NCBI GenBank assembly: GCA_021604585.1
Contig: BQJG01000024.1
Span: 1 to 49,025, forward strand
Direction: 5' to 3'
Length of the DNA stretch: 49,025 nucleotides
Origin: Hyphococcus sp.
GTDB lineage: Bacteria; Pseudomonadota; Alphaproteobacteria; Caulobacterales; Parvularculaceae
A program made the position numbers and the translations under genes. Below the pieces are notes generated by a model. That model worked only from the letters and a program-made list of their open reading frames with translations, had not been told where the DNA came from and did not search any database. Every line of letters starts with the position of its first letter. The first letter of the stretch is position 1. This document shows, one piece after another, positions 25,601 through 34,367 of this stretch.

Positions 25601-27001
25601 TTAGTAGCGGTACTGGTCGGATTTGAACGGACCGTTGACCGGCACGCCAATGTAATCGGCTTGTTCTTCGGTGAGCTGGCTCAGCATCGCGCCGACTTTG
25701 TCGAGATGCAGCTTGGCAACTTTCTCGTCGAGATGCTTGGGCAATACATAAACTTCGTTTTTGTACTGATCGCCCTTGGTCCACAGTTCAATCTGCGCCA
25801 GCGTCTGGTTGGTGAACGACGCGGACATCACGAAAGACGGGTGGCCGGTGGCGTTGCCGAGGTTCAGCAAACGACCCTGAGACAGCAGCAACATGCGCTT
25901 TCCATCGGGGAAAGTGATCATGTCGACCTGATCTTTGACATTCGCCCATTTGAAATTCTTGAGGCCCTCGACCTGAATTTCATTGTCGAAGTGGCCGATA
26001 TTTCCGACGATCGCCATGTCTTTCAGCAACCGCATGTGATCAACGGTCAGGACGTCTTTGTTGCCAGTCGAGGTGATGACGATGTCGGCGCGCGGCGCGC
26101 CTTGTTCCATGGTCACGACTTCAAAGCCGTCCATGGCCGCCTGCAGCGCGCAGATCGGATCGACTTCGGTCACCATGACGCGGGCGCCGGCGCCGCGAAG
26201 CGATGCCGCAGACCCCTTGCCCACATCGCCATAGCCGGCGACAAGGGCGAGTTTGCCGGCCATCATCACGTCAGTGCCGCGGCGGATGCCGTCAACCAGC
26301 GATTCCTTACAGCCATATTTATTGTCGAATTTCGATTTGGTGACAGAGTCGTTGACGTTGATCGCCGGGAAGGGAAGCGTGCCTTTTTTCTGGCGCTGAT
26401 AAAGACGCAGAACGCCGGTCGTCGTTTCTTCGGTGACGCCTTTGATGTTGGCTTTGACGGTCGAATACCAGTTCGGCTGTTTGGCCAAGCGGCGCTTGAT
26501 GGTGTTGAAAAGCGCGGTCTCTTCTTCGTTCGATGGATTGTCGAGCAGGGACGGGTCTTTCTCCGCATCGGCGCCGAGCAAGATAAGGAGCGTCGCGTCG
26601 CCGCCATCGTCGAGGATCATGTTGGCGGTTTCGCCGTTCGGCCATTCAAAAATCTTGTCGGCGAGATCCCAATATTCCTCGAGGCTTTCGCCCTTGAACG
26701 CAAAGACCGGCGTGCCGGCGGCGGCGATGGCGGCGGCGGCATGGTCCTGGGTCGAATAGATATTGCACGAGGCCCAGCGCACGTCGGCGCCGAGGGCCTG
26801 CAGGGTTTCGATCAGAACGGCGGTCTGGATTGTCATATGCAGCGAGCCGGAGATTCGCGCGCCTTTCAGCGGCTGGGCTTTGCCATATTCCTCACGCGTC
26901 GCCATCAGGCCCGGCATCTCGGTTTCGGCAATCTCAATTTCGCGGCGGCCATAATCGGCGAGATTTATGTCTTTGACGAAATAATCGTTCTGGGCGGTCA
27001 T
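25601..27001 (-). CDS. ahcY: Adenosylhomocysteinase
   Basis: The 466-residue enzyme hydrolyses S-adenosylhomocysteine to adenosine and homocysteine, relieving product inhibition of methyltransferases. The NAD-binding segment GYGDVGKGSAASLRG, the N-terminal DINLADYGRREIEIAE, the substrate-site NINDS-like AINVNDSVTKSKFDNKYG and the C-terminal ending PFKSDQYRY are all typical. The extra loop of about 40 residues after TTGVLRLYQ is normal for bacterial and plant types. AAAGGA precedes the ATG. A promoter and palindromic operator lie upstream (27039-27093). Downstream on the same strand, after about 4.2 kb of other genes, comes divL. Confidence 0.98.
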   Translation of the reverse strand: MTAQNDYFVKDINLADYGRREIEIAETEMPGLMATREEYGKAQPLKGARISGSLHMTIQTAVLIETLQALGADVRWASCNIYSTQDHAAAAIAAAGTPVFAFKGESLEEYWDLADKIFEWPNGETANMILDDGGDATLLILLGADAEKDPSLLDNPSNEEETALFNTIKRRLAKQPNWYSTVKANIKGVTEETTTGVLRLYQRQKKGTLPFPAINVNDSVTKSKFDNKYGCKESLVDGIRRGTDVMMAGKLALVAGYGDVGKGSAASLRGAGARVMVTEVDPICALQAAMDGFEVVTMEQGAPRADIVITSTGNKDVLTVDHMRLLKDMAIVGNIGHFDNEIQVEGLKNFKWANVKDQVDMITFPDGKRMLLLSQGRLLNLGNATGHPSFVMSASFTNQTLAQIELWTKGDQYKNEVYVLPKHLDEKVAKLHLDKVGAMLSQLTEEQADYIGVPVNGPFKSDQYRY

Positions 27002-27038
27002 GAAGTGTGTCCTTTATCGAATGAAACGAATAGGGCGG

Positions 27039-27067
27039 CGTATAACAGGGGGGTCTCGCGGCGCCAA
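27039..27067 (-). promoter_or_regulatory. Candidate sigma-70-type promoter of ahcY
   Basis: On the minus strand, TTGGCG (27062-27067) and TATACG (27039-27044) are separated by exactly 17 bases, each matching 4 of 6 consensus positions. Transcription would start near 27032, leaving a short leader before the ATG at 27001. The leader is too short to hold a SAM or SAH riboswitch. Confidence 0.45.
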
Positions 27068-27071
27068 TAGG

Positions 27072-27093
27072 CATATAAAGATTTCTTTATGTG
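27072..27093. promoter_or_regulatory. Palindromic operator upstream of ahcY
   Basis: CATATAAAG (27072-27080) and CTTTATGTG (27085-27093) form an AT-rich palindrome with 8 of 9 arm positions paired and a 4-base centre. It abuts the -35 element. The shape resembles sites of ArsR-type methionine-cycle regulators (SahR/SamR type) known before ahcY and met genes in proteobacteria; the identity of the regulator is inference. Confidence 0.6.
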
Positions 27094-27233
27094 GTTTCCA
27101 TACGGGCATTAAAGGCCGCATAAACACTGGTGTTCACACTGATCTGACTGGTCAGGATTACGGGAATGTGTAGGCCGCCCGCAGTCGGGATGTGCTAGAA
27201 TCCGCCATGCTGGGCGCGAGAAAGGAATTGAAG

Positions 27234-27683
27234 ATGTTGAAGAGGGTATCGTTTATCGCCGCCGCCGGTCTGGGTGCGGCCCTGTTTAGCGCAACCGGAT
27301 TCGCGAAAGAACCTGAGGGCGCGAACGCCGACCCGCGCATTGGCGAGGAAGTCCGCAATATCTGCTTCGGACAAAGCATCAATGGCTGGAAAGGTCTTAA
27401 GGGCGAAGATGATGTCGTCCTGCTCAAGCGCAGTGTCAGTGATTGGTATCGCGTCGAATTGGCGGGCGCTTGCGACTACCGGCTGTTCCGTTCGGCGATG
27501 GCGATCGGCATCGACAGCCGCCCCGCGGGCGGATGCGTGTCGCGCGGCGATGTGATCATCGTGAAAGACACGCCTGGCTTTGACCGCCGCTGCGTCATCA
27601 CCCGCATTCAGAAGTGGGATGAAGACGCCGCCGCAGCGCCGGATGACGAAGGCGATTCCGAAATGGCGGATGATGAAAGCTAA
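27234..27683 (+). CDS. DUF6491-like exported protein
   Basis: From the ATG at 27234 (AAAGGA seven bases upstream) the product has 149 residues: a signal peptide (MLKRVSFIAAAGLGAALFSATGFA), a core with VRNICFGQSINGWKGL and a Cys-containing turn (GACDYRLFRSAMAIGIDSRP), then GGCVSRGDVIIVKD and an acidic tail (DDEGDSEMADDES). The pattern fits the small exported DUF6491 family of alphaproteobacteria, whose function is unknown. A longer in-frame start at 27192 is less likely. Its stop codon overlaps that of the convergent SDR gene (27680-27683). Confidence 0.75.
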   Translation: MLKRVSFIAAAGLGAALFSATGFAKEPEGANADPRIGEEVRNICFGQSINGWKGLKGEDDVVLLKRSVSDWYRVELAGACDYRLFRSAMAIGIDSRPAGGCVSRGDVIIVKDTPGFDRRCVITRIQKWDEDAAAAPDDEGDSEMADDES

Positions 27684-28561
27684 TTCGCTTTCGGTTCGTT
27701 CGCGAGAATGGAAGCAAGACCTTCGCGATATGTCGGGAATTGCAAGGCGAAGCCTAGCGCCTGCTTCATACGTGCGTTGGAGACGCGTTTGTTGTCCGTA
27801 TAGAAACTTTTTGCCATTTCTGAAAGGTTGGCGTCTTCAAACGGCATGAGCGGCGGCGGATCGACATTCATGAGGCTGCAAGCATACTCGACAACGTCTT
27901 GCGGCGGCGCGGGTTCGTCGTCAGCGAGATTATAAAGATTGTGCGCGCGAGGATTGTTCATGCTGGCCGTTAGCGCGGAAGCAATGTCATCAACATGCAT
28001 GCGTGAAAACACTTGGCCGGGCTTCACGATGCGCTTTGCGGTTCCTGCGCGAACGCTGTCGATCGCAGAACGGCCCGGTCCATAAATCCCCGGCAGGCGG
28101 AACACGATCAGCGGTAAATCATATTGCGCCGCGAGAACCAGCCATTTGCGTTCCGCGCGTATGCGCCGCAAAGCGCGCGGAGAGGCGCCGCGCAATTCGC
28201 TGTCTTCATCGACCCAGGCGCCGCCATGATCGCCATAAACGCCATTGGTTGAGAGGTAGCCAATCCACCTAAATTGCTTGGCGCGCTTTGCGATGGTCTT
28301 TGACGCGGCTTTGTATGCCGGGCAGTTTTGTGGGCCGGGCGGCGTTGAAATCAACACGGCGCCGACGCTGTCAAAAACCGAATCGGCAAGGTCGCCGCCA
28401 TCCCACAGATGCGCATTGACGCCGTCGGCGATCATCGCTTGTTGTTTGCCGCCCGACTTTGTTGTGCCCGTGATGCGCCAACCCTGCGCGCGGAGCGTCT
28501 CGGCGAAGACGCGGGCGGTATAGCCGAAACCGAGGCAGAAAAGTTGTGGTGCAGCGGTCAA
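27680..28561 (-). CDS. NAD(P)-dependent epimerase/dehydratase-like SDR (YeeZ type)
   Basis: The 293-residue protein starts with a Rossmann motif (LFCLGFGYTARVFAETL) of the GxGxxx type seen in YeeZ-like atypical SDRs. ISTPPGPQ, YLSTNGVYGDHGGAWVDE and FRLPGIYGPGRSAIDSVR follow. The usual YxxxK catalytic pair is not evident, so reductase activity is uncertain. LYNLADDEPAPPQDVVEYA is a family segment near the C-terminus. The substrate is unknown. It overlaps the preceding convergent gene by 4 bp. Confidence 0.85.
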   Translation of the reverse strand: MTAAPQLFCLGFGYTARVFAETLRAQGWRITGTTKSGGKQQAMIADGVNAHLWDGGDLADSVFDSVGAVLISTPPGPQNCPAYKAASKTIAKRAKQFRWIGYLSTNGVYGDHGGAWVDEDSELRGASPRALRRIRAERKWLVLAAQYDLPLIVFRLPGIYGPGRSAIDSVRAGTAKRIVKPGQVFSRMHVDDIASALTASMNNPRAHNLYNLADDEPAPPQDVVEYACSLMNVDPPPLMPFEDANLSEMAKSFYTDNKRVSNARMKQALGFALQFPTYREGLASILANEPKAN

Positions 28562-28635
28562 TGTATCTTCCCAATTTCGATTTGCGCGCGAATGCTGCTA
28601 GATTGAAGTCAATAAAACAACTGCGCAGAAACGCC

Positions 28636-29178
28636 ATGCACCGCTTATTCGTCGCTCTGGAAATTCCTGAAATTGTCGCCGATGCGCTCTCGACGATCCA
28701 ATATGGGGTTGAGGGTGCGCGATGGCGGCCGGTCGATAATTTTCACTTGACGCTTGCTTTTATCGGCGAGGCCGACCGGCATGGCTATTCGGCTGCGGTG
28801 GATGCGCTATCAGCGATCAATCTGCCGCCGTTTGAATTGCGCCTGTCAGGCATCGGCTCGTTTGGCGATAAGAAACCGCACGCATTATGGGTTGGCGCTG
28901 ATGCATCGCCTGAGCTTGCACATTTGCAGGCGAAGGTTGAAACAGGGCTGCGGCGCAGCGGCTTTGCACTTGAGAAACGAAAATTCGCACCGCATGTGAC
29001 GCTCGCTTATTTGCGCGGCGCCAGTCAGGACGCGGTCATGCAATACTGCGCCATGCACGGATTGTTTTCCTGCGGGCCGTTTCCGGTCAATGAATTTCAT
29101 CTCTATTCATCGCGCCTGGGCAATGAAGCGAGCGCTTATGAGATAGAAGCCAGCTATTCGCTCTCATCTTCGATGTGA
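28636..29178 (+). CDS. thpR: RNA 2',3'-cyclic phosphodiesterase (2H family)
   Basis: The protein has 180 residues from ATG 28636 (MHRLFVALEIPE). Two HxTx motifs, HLTL near residue 38 and HVTL near residue 120, make the twin-His active site of the 2H phosphoesterases (LigT/ThpR), which open 2',3'-cyclic phosphates on RNA. FRRL-like and ALWVG segments match the family. A longer frame from 28546 lacks family similarity. Its last 25 bases overlap the convergent phosphatase gene. Confidence 0.92.
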   Translation: MHRLFVALEIPEIVADALSTIQYGVEGARWRPVDNFHLTLAFIGEADRHGYSAAVDALSAINLPPFELRLSGIGSFGDKKPHALWVGADASPELAHLQAKVETGLRRSGFALEKRKFAPHVTLAYLRGASQDAVMQYCAMHGLFSCGPFPVNEFHLYSSRLGNEASAYEIEASYSLSSSM

Positions 29179-29636
29179 TCGAGAAACCCTTCAGCACCGG
29201 CTTCGATAAGGTCCAGCACGCGCTCGAATCCATCGCCGCCGCCATAGTAGGGATCGGGCATTTCACGCACGTCTCCATCGGCAAAGTCGAGAAACAAACG
29301 AATGTCGCACGTCCGGTTTGGCGGCGCCAGATCAAGCAGATCCGAATGGTTCGACAAGTCCATCGCCAGCAAATAATCGAACTGATAAAAATCGGAGAGA
29401 TCAACTTGCCGCGCGCGTTGATAGGAAATGTCGATCCCGCGTTTCGCCGCTGACTTGATCATGCGCGCATCGGGCGGATTGCCAGCGTGCCAGCCGCCCG
29501 TTCCGGCCGACTCAATCGTAAGTCGCAAACCGCGCTCTTTCGCTTTCGCGCGCAGAATCCCTTCTGCCGCCGGCGAACGACAGATATTGCCGAGGCAGAC
29601 CAGAAGCACTTTCTTTTTTTCGGGCGTCTTTGTCAT
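29154..29636 (-). CDS. Low-molecular-weight protein-tyrosine phosphatase
   Basis: This is a 160-residue enzyme. The phosphate loop VCLGNICRSPAAEG gives the nucleophile Cys14 and Arg20, and the general acid is the Asp of DPYYGG near residue 128. DYLLAMDLSN is a further family block. It removes phosphate from protein tyrosine or acts on arsenate-like anions; the role here is open. The 3' end overlaps thpR by 25 bp in the opposite direction. Confidence 0.95.
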   Translation of the reverse strand: MTKTPEKKKVLLVCLGNICRSPAAEGILRAKAKERGLRLTIESAGTGGWHAGNPPDARMIKSAAKRGIDISYQRARQVDLSDFYQFDYLLAMDLSNHSDLLDLAPPNRTCDIRLFLDFADGDVREMPDPYYGGGDGFERVLDLIEAGAEGFLDHIEDESE

Positions 29637-29759
29637 CGAAGCGTCACACCGGATAGATCACTTTTTCCATCAAACTGTCATCGGCTCTTGATGCTGGCAA
29701 TGTCAAATCCGATCTTTCGCGCTACCGGCCATAAAAATGGCCATGAAAAGGAGAGACCC

Positions 29760-30272
29760 ATGAGCTTACCCCTATCTGCAATTGCAAGAACTGCGACCGG
29801 CCAGATGTTTGGCGGGCTGGAAAGAACACTCAAAAAAGGCGCCGTTTACGCTAAGAGCAAAGATGTCGCCGAAAGCGTGTTTCTGGAATGGCGGCTGGCG
29901 CCGGATATGCACCCGCTGAAAAAGCAGGTTCAGTTCGCCACTGAAATTTCGGCGCGCGGTCTTTCACGCCTCGCGGACGCAGAAATTCCAACTTTCGACG
30001 ACAAGGAGGCGAGCTTTTCAGAATTGTATGACCGTGTCGAGCGCGCCCAGAAAATTATCGCGGGACTATCGGATGCGGATTTAGACAAAGACCCGCAAGG
30101 CAACATCACCGTGCCGATGGGCCCCCGTGAAATGACCTTTACTCGTGCGGGGTATCTGCAGACTTTCGTATTGCCTAATCTGTATTTCCACACAACAGCC
30201 GCCTATCTCATTATTCGCCATCTCGGCGGTGATGTGGGCAAGCTCGACTTTATGAACGCGCCGGCGATGTAA
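29760..30272 (+). CDS. DUF1993 family protein
   Basis: The product has 170 residues from an ATG with a strong AAAAGGAGAG ribosome site. The core (LKKGAVYAKSKDV, FLEWRLAPDMHPLKKQVQFATE, LYFHTTAAYLIIRHLGGDVGKLDF) is the DUF1993 four-helix fold related to DinB-like hydrolases; His residues in MHPL and FHTT could bind metal. Its function is unknown. A 6-base palindrome (GGCCAT/ATGGCC, 29727-29742) lies immediately before the ribosome site. The sirtuin gene begins 8 bp later, so the two are probably co-transcribed. Confidence 0.88.
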   Translation: MSLPLSAIARTATGQMFGGLERTLKKGAVYAKSKDVAESVFLEWRLAPDMHPLKKQVQFATEISARGLSRLADAEIPTFDDKEASFSELYDRVERAQKIIAGLSDADLDKDPQGNITVPMGPREMTFTRAGYLQTFVLPNLYFHTTAAYLIIRHLGGDVGKLDFMNAPAM

Positions 30273-30280
30273 ATCATATC

Positions 30281-31015
30281 GTGTCGCCGCCGCGCAATAT
30301 TGTCATCCTGACTGGCTCCGGCATTTCCGCCGAATCCGGCGTTGCAACGTTTCGCGACAAGGATGGTGTGTGGGCGAAATACGATTATCGCGACGTGGCG
30401 ACACCGGCAGGGTTCGCCGCCAATCCCGCGCTGGTGCATGATTTTTATAATCAGCGCCGGCGCGGTTTGCCGAACGCAAAGCCAAACGCCGCGCATGTCG
30501 CTTTAGCGAAACTCGAAAAAGAGCTCGCTGCGTTGGGCGGCGCGCTGACGCTCATCACCCAGAATGTCGATGATCTGCATGAACGCGGCGGCTCGCAAAA
30601 CGTTCTGCATATGCACGGCGAATTGTTGAAAGCCGAATGTGCGCTTTGTGACCAGATTTGCATATGCTGTCATGATCTTTCTGTTGAATCGAAGTGTGCA
30701 GCCTGTGGGCGGACCGGCGCCATGCGCCCGCATGTCGTTTGGTTTGGCGAAATGCCGCGGCATATGGACGACGCTGCGGATGCGATCATGGCGGCGGAAT
30801 TATTCGTTTCCATTGGAACGTCGGGTTCAGTTTATCCTGCTGCGGGATTTGCCGCAGAAGCGCGGGCCTTGAACGTGCCTACAATCGAGCTCAACCTTGA
30901 ACCCTCCGAAAATGCATATTTGTTTTCCGATGCGCGTTACGGCCCGGCCTCCAGAATCGTGCCTGCCTGGGTTGATGACATTCTGGCGTTCAAATCAGGT
31001 GATCGCCCCTGCTAG
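30281..31015 (+). CDS. cobB: NAD-dependent protein deacylase (sirtuin, class III-like)
   Basis: The 244-residue protein starts at a GTG (30281). It has the sirtuin NAD motif TGSGISAESGVATFRD, TQNVDDLHERGGS with catalytic-region Asn/Asp, the catalytic His in HMHGE, and a zinc ribbon (CALC...CAAC). FYNQRR carries the Tyr-x-x-Arg that marks SIRT5-type enzymes preferring succinyl- or malonyl-lysine. VVWFGEMP is a further class mark. It acts in the cytosol on acylated metabolic enzymes. Confidence 0.95.
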   Translation: MSPPRNIVILTGSGISAESGVATFRDKDGVWAKYDYRDVATPAGFAANPALVHDFYNQRRRGLPNAKPNAAHVALAKLEKELAALGGALTLITQNVDDLHERGGSQNVLHMHGELLKAECALCDQICICCHDLSVESKCAACGRTGAMRPHVVWFGEMPRHMDDAADAIMAAELFVSIGTSGSVYPAAGFAAEARALNVPTIELNLEPSENAYLFSDARYGPASRIVPAWVDDILAFKSGDRPC

Positions 31016-31080
31016 GCTTGTAGCGTTGGGGTTTTGCACATTAGGCTCACCCCAGAGGGAATCATCCGGGGTTTAAATCC

Positions 31081-34000
31081 ATGAAAAAATCATTTGGCCT
31101 GCTGGCCTTTTTGGCGTTCGCGCCTGCTTCCGTTTTTGCACAAGATGACGCCGCAACAGATGGCGCTGAGAAAAAAGAAGAAAAATGGGATGTGGCGGCG
31201 CCGCCATTGCCGACGCGCGACGTCAATATTGATGTTCGCGAAGGCACATGGATGAGTCTGGATGTCAGTCCGGATGGGCGGACTATCGCGTTCGATCTGC
31301 TCGGCGACATTTACACCATGCCGATCAGCGGCGGCGAAGCGCACGCCATCGCTAGCGGCATCCCCTGGGAAATGCAGCCGCGGTTTTCGCCAGACGGATC
31401 GAAATTGGCGTTCACCTCAGATCGTGGCGGCGGTGACAATATCTGGATTATGAACGCCGACGGTTCCGACATGCGGCAGGTTACAAAGGAAAAATTCCGC
31501 CTGTTGAACAATGCGACATGGTCGCCGAATGGGGAGTATCTCGCGGCGCGCAAGCACTTCACCACGCAGCGTTCACTCGGTGTTGGCGAAATCTGGCTGT
31601 ATCATATTTCTGGCGGCGATGGCGTGCAGCTCGTGAAGCGCCCGAGTGAAACTCACCAGAAGGAACTAGGCGAGCCGATTTATTCGGCCGATGGAAAATA
31701 CATTTATTATTCGCAAAACATCACGCCGGGCGCGACGTTTCAATATGCGCAGGATTCAAATGGCGATCTGTTCCACATCAATCGCTATGAGCTGGCGACC
31801 GGAGACATTGAAACCGCCGCATCTGGTCTTGGCGGCGCGGTGCGGCCGACTCCATCGCCTGACGGCAAATATCTCGCTTTTGTCCGCCGCGAACGCGCCA
31901 AGTCAAAACTCTATCTGAAGGACTTGCACTCAGGCGAAACCCGCAAGCTCTATGATGATGTTGATCAAGACATGCAGGAGACTTGGGCGGTGCAGGGCGC
32001 CTATCCAAATATGGATTGGATGCCGGATTCAAAAACCATCGTGTTCTGGGCGGGCGGCAAAATTCATCGCCTGAACATCACCAGCGGCGCCGTGCAGGAA
32101 ATTCCATTTCATGTCGCCGACACACGCGCGGTGATTGATCCGCCACGGCCGCAAGTTGATGTAGCTCCCGATAGTTTCAAGACCACCATGCCGCGCTTCG
32201 CGTCGACCTCACCGGACGGCAAGCGCGCCGTGTTTGAATCGCTCGGCAAACTCTATGTGAAGACATTGCCCAATGGCGCGCCGCGCCGGCTGACCAATGC
32301 GCGCGAAGGCTTCGAGCTGTTTCCATCATGGTCGTATGATGGCGGGCGCATTGCCTTTGTCTCCTGGACGGATGCGGAGCTCGGAACCATTCGCGTTGTT
32401 GGCGCTGGCGGCGGGTCCGCGCGCGCTGTCACCAAAGAACCGGGCCATTATCGCCGTCCACGCTTTTCGCCTGACGGTCGCACGATCACTTTTGAAAAAG
32501 GAACCGGCGGTTATCTGACGGGCGCTGACTGGTCGGAAGCGCCGGGGATTTACACCATCTCGTCCGGGGGCGGGGCCATGTCGCGGGTTACCGATGACGG
32601 TTCTAACCCGCATTTTGCCGTTGGCAATGATCGCGTGTTCATGACGCGGTTCGACGGCGATACGGCGTCGCTGGTGAGCGTCAACCTTGCTGGAGACGAT
32701 CTGCGCACACACGCATCTGGTGACCTCATCACCGAGTTTCAGGCGGCGCCAGACGGGCGCAATCTGGCCTTCGTTGAAAACTATGCAGCCTTTGTCATGC
32801 CCATGACGCCGGGACCGCAGAAAGCCGGCGCCGGGCGTTCCGGTTCAGCACTGCCGGTGACGAAAGCGAGTGGCGATGGCGCCACCTACATCAATTGGTC
32901 GAGAGGTCAGTTGAACTGGTCGCTCGGCCCAACGCTTTTCTCGGCGCGCGTAGCGGATATGACGCCGACGGCGCCGAAAGCCGAGGATGATGAGTCTAAA
33001 GGCTATGAGCCACCGACAGAAGGTGCAGATCTTTCGCTTACCTTTAATGCTGATAAGCCAACAGGCACGGTTGCGCTTACCGGCGCGCGGATCATTACCA
33101 TGGCGGGCGAAGATGGCGGCGTGATCGAAAACGGCGTCATCCTGATCGAGAATAATCGCATCAGCGCCATTGGCTCGGCGGCTTCGATGACCTATCCGGC
33201 GAACACGCCTTCCGTCGATCTTTCCGGCAAGACGATCATGCCGGGGCTTGTCGACGCGCACGCGCACGGACCGCAAGGGACGGACGACATTATCCCGCAA
33301 CAAAACTGGTCGGCGCATTCAAATCTCGCGCTGGGCGTTACGACGATCCACGACCCGTCCAATCAGGCGAGTCACATTTTCTCCGCATCGGAATATCAAC
33401 GCGCGGGCGAGATACTTGCACCGCGCCTCTATTCTTCCGGCGAGGTTGTTTACGGCGCCAAGGCGGCGAGCGTTTATGCGGTGATCGACAGCTATGAAGA
33501 TGCGCTGGCCCATGTGCGCCGTCTCAAAAAACAGGGCGCGCATTCGATCAAGAACTACAACCAGCCGCGCCGCGAACAGCGCCAGCAGGTCGCCGTCGCT
33601 GCGAATAATGAAGGCATCGAGGTGGTGCCCGAGGGCGGCTCGCTGTTCCATATGGACATGTCGCTCATTGCTGACGGCAATTCGTCAGTGGAGCACAACA
33701 TCCCGCAGGCGAAACTTTATGAGGATGTGCTGAGCTTTTACAGCCAGACTCACGTCGCCTACACGCCGACGCTGGTCGTCACCTATGGCGGGCCGGCTGG
33801 CGATCCCTATTGGCGGCAAGCGACCGATGTATGGAAGCATCCGTTGCTTTCCAAGCACGCGCCTCCGGGCCGGCTTGCCGCAGACTCCGCACGCCGCGAA
33901 AAAGCGCCCGAGGAAGATTATGTCGATCAAGTAAACGCCATGAACGCAAAAATGCTTGCAGATCGCGGCGTGATGGTTTCCATCGGCGCGCACGGTCAGC

Positions 34001-34302
34001 AGGATGGAATCGCCGCCCATTGGGAGATGTGGTCGTTTGCGCGCGGCGGCATGAGCCCGCTGGAAGCGATCAAGGCGGCGACGATTACGCCGGCGACGCA
34101 TCTCGGATTTTCAAAAGATATCGGATCGCTTGAGCCCGGCAAGCTGGCTGACCTGATTGTTCTCAACGCAAATCCGCTTGATGACATCGCGAATACGGAT
34201 GAAATCAGCAAGGTGATGCTAAACGGGCGTCTCTATGACGCCGCGACGTTGAACGAAGAGGTCACCGGTAACCATCAGCGGCCGCCATATTGGTGGGAGT
34301 AA
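31081..34302 (+). CDS. Exported amidohydrolase with N-terminal WD40/TolB-like propeller
   Basis: The 1073-residue protein has a signal peptide (MKKSFGLLAFLAFAPASVFA). A beta-propeller of PD40-type repeats spans about residues 45-620; recurring SPDGxxxAF blocks include DVSPDGRTIAFDLLG, RFSPDGSKLAFTSDRGG and STSPDGKRAVFES. An amidohydrolase barrel follows from about residue 660: metal ligands His727 and His729 (GLVDAHAHG), a Lys in SIKNYNQP, a His in SVEHNIPQ, and SIGAHGQQDG near the C-terminus. The closing LGFSKDIGSLEPGKLADLIVL is typical. It is likely periplasmic, acting on a peptide or cyclic amide. Fusions of this kind are common in proteobacteria, but substrates are mostly unknown. Confidence 0.93.
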   Translation: MKKSFGLLAFLAFAPASVFAQDDAATDGAEKKEEKWDVAAPPLPTRDVNIDVREGTWMSLDVSPDGRTIAFDLLGDIYTMPISGGEAHAIASGIPWEMQPRFSPDGSKLAFTSDRGGGDNIWIMNADGSDMRQVTKEKFRLLNNATWSPNGEYLAARKHFTTQRSLGVGEIWLYHISGGDGVQLVKRPSETHQKELGEPIYSADGKYIYYSQNITPGATFQYAQDSNGDLFHINRYELATGDIETAASGLGGAVRPTPSPDGKYLAFVRRERAKSKLYLKDLHSGETRKLYDDVDQDMQETWAVQGAYPNMDWMPDSKTIVFWAGGKIHRLNITSGAVQEIPFHVADTRAVIDPPRPQVDVAPDSFKTTMPRFASTSPDGKRAVFESLGKLYVKTLPNGAPRRLTNAREGFELFPSWSYDGGRIAFVSWTDAELGTIRVVGAGGGSARAVTKEPGHYRRPRFSPDGRTITFEKGTGGYLTGADWSEAPGIYTISSGGGAMSRVTDDGSNPHFAVGNDRVFMTRFDGDTASLVSVNLAGDDLRTHASGDLITEFQAAPDGRNLAFVENYAAFVMPMTPGPQKAGAGRSGSALPVTKASGDGATYINWSRGQLNWSLGPTLFSARVADMTPTAPKAEDDESKGYEPPTEGADLSLTFNADKPTGTVALTGARIITMAGEDGGVIENGVILIENNRISAIGSAASMTYPANTPSVDLSGKTIMPGLVDAHAHGPQGTDDIIPQQNWSAHSNLALGVTTIHDPSNQASHIFSASEYQRAGEILAPRLYSSGEVVYGAKAASVYAVIDSYEDALAHVRRLKKQGAHSIKNYNQPRREQRQQVAVAANNEGIEVVPEGGSLFHMDMSLIADGNSSVEHNIPQAKLYEDVLSFYSQTHVAYTPTLVVTYGGPAGDPYWRQATDVWKHPLLSKHAPPGRLAADSARREKAPEEDYVDQVNAMNAKMLADRGVMVSIGAHGQQDGIAAHWEMWSFARGGMSPLEAIKAATITPATHLGFSKDIGSLEPGKLADLIVLNANPLDDIANTDEISKVMLNGRLYDAATLNEEVTGNHQRPPYWWE

Positions 34303-34323
34303 CGAACTTTCGATCGCAACGAG

Positions 34324-34351
34324 AAAGCCGGGCTTCGCGCCCGGCTTTTTT
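34324..34351 (+). terminator. Intrinsic terminator after the propeller-amidohydrolase
   Basis: The stem GCCGGGC (34327-34333)/GCCCGGC (34339-34345), extended by three A-T pairs, has loop TTCGC and is followed by six T residues. It also lies just past the end of secA on the other strand, where the T run is only three long. Confidence 0.9.
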
Positions 34352-34367
34352 GTCAAATTTTGCTGCG

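Noticed and set aside
25550..27070. 506-codon plus-strand frame
   Set aside because: It is antisense to ahcY over its full length; ahcY has all its family motifs.
27002..27190. SAH or SAM riboswitch before ahcY
   Set aside because: No consensus core was seen, and the predicted leader is only about 30 bases; the palindrome is better read as a protein operator.
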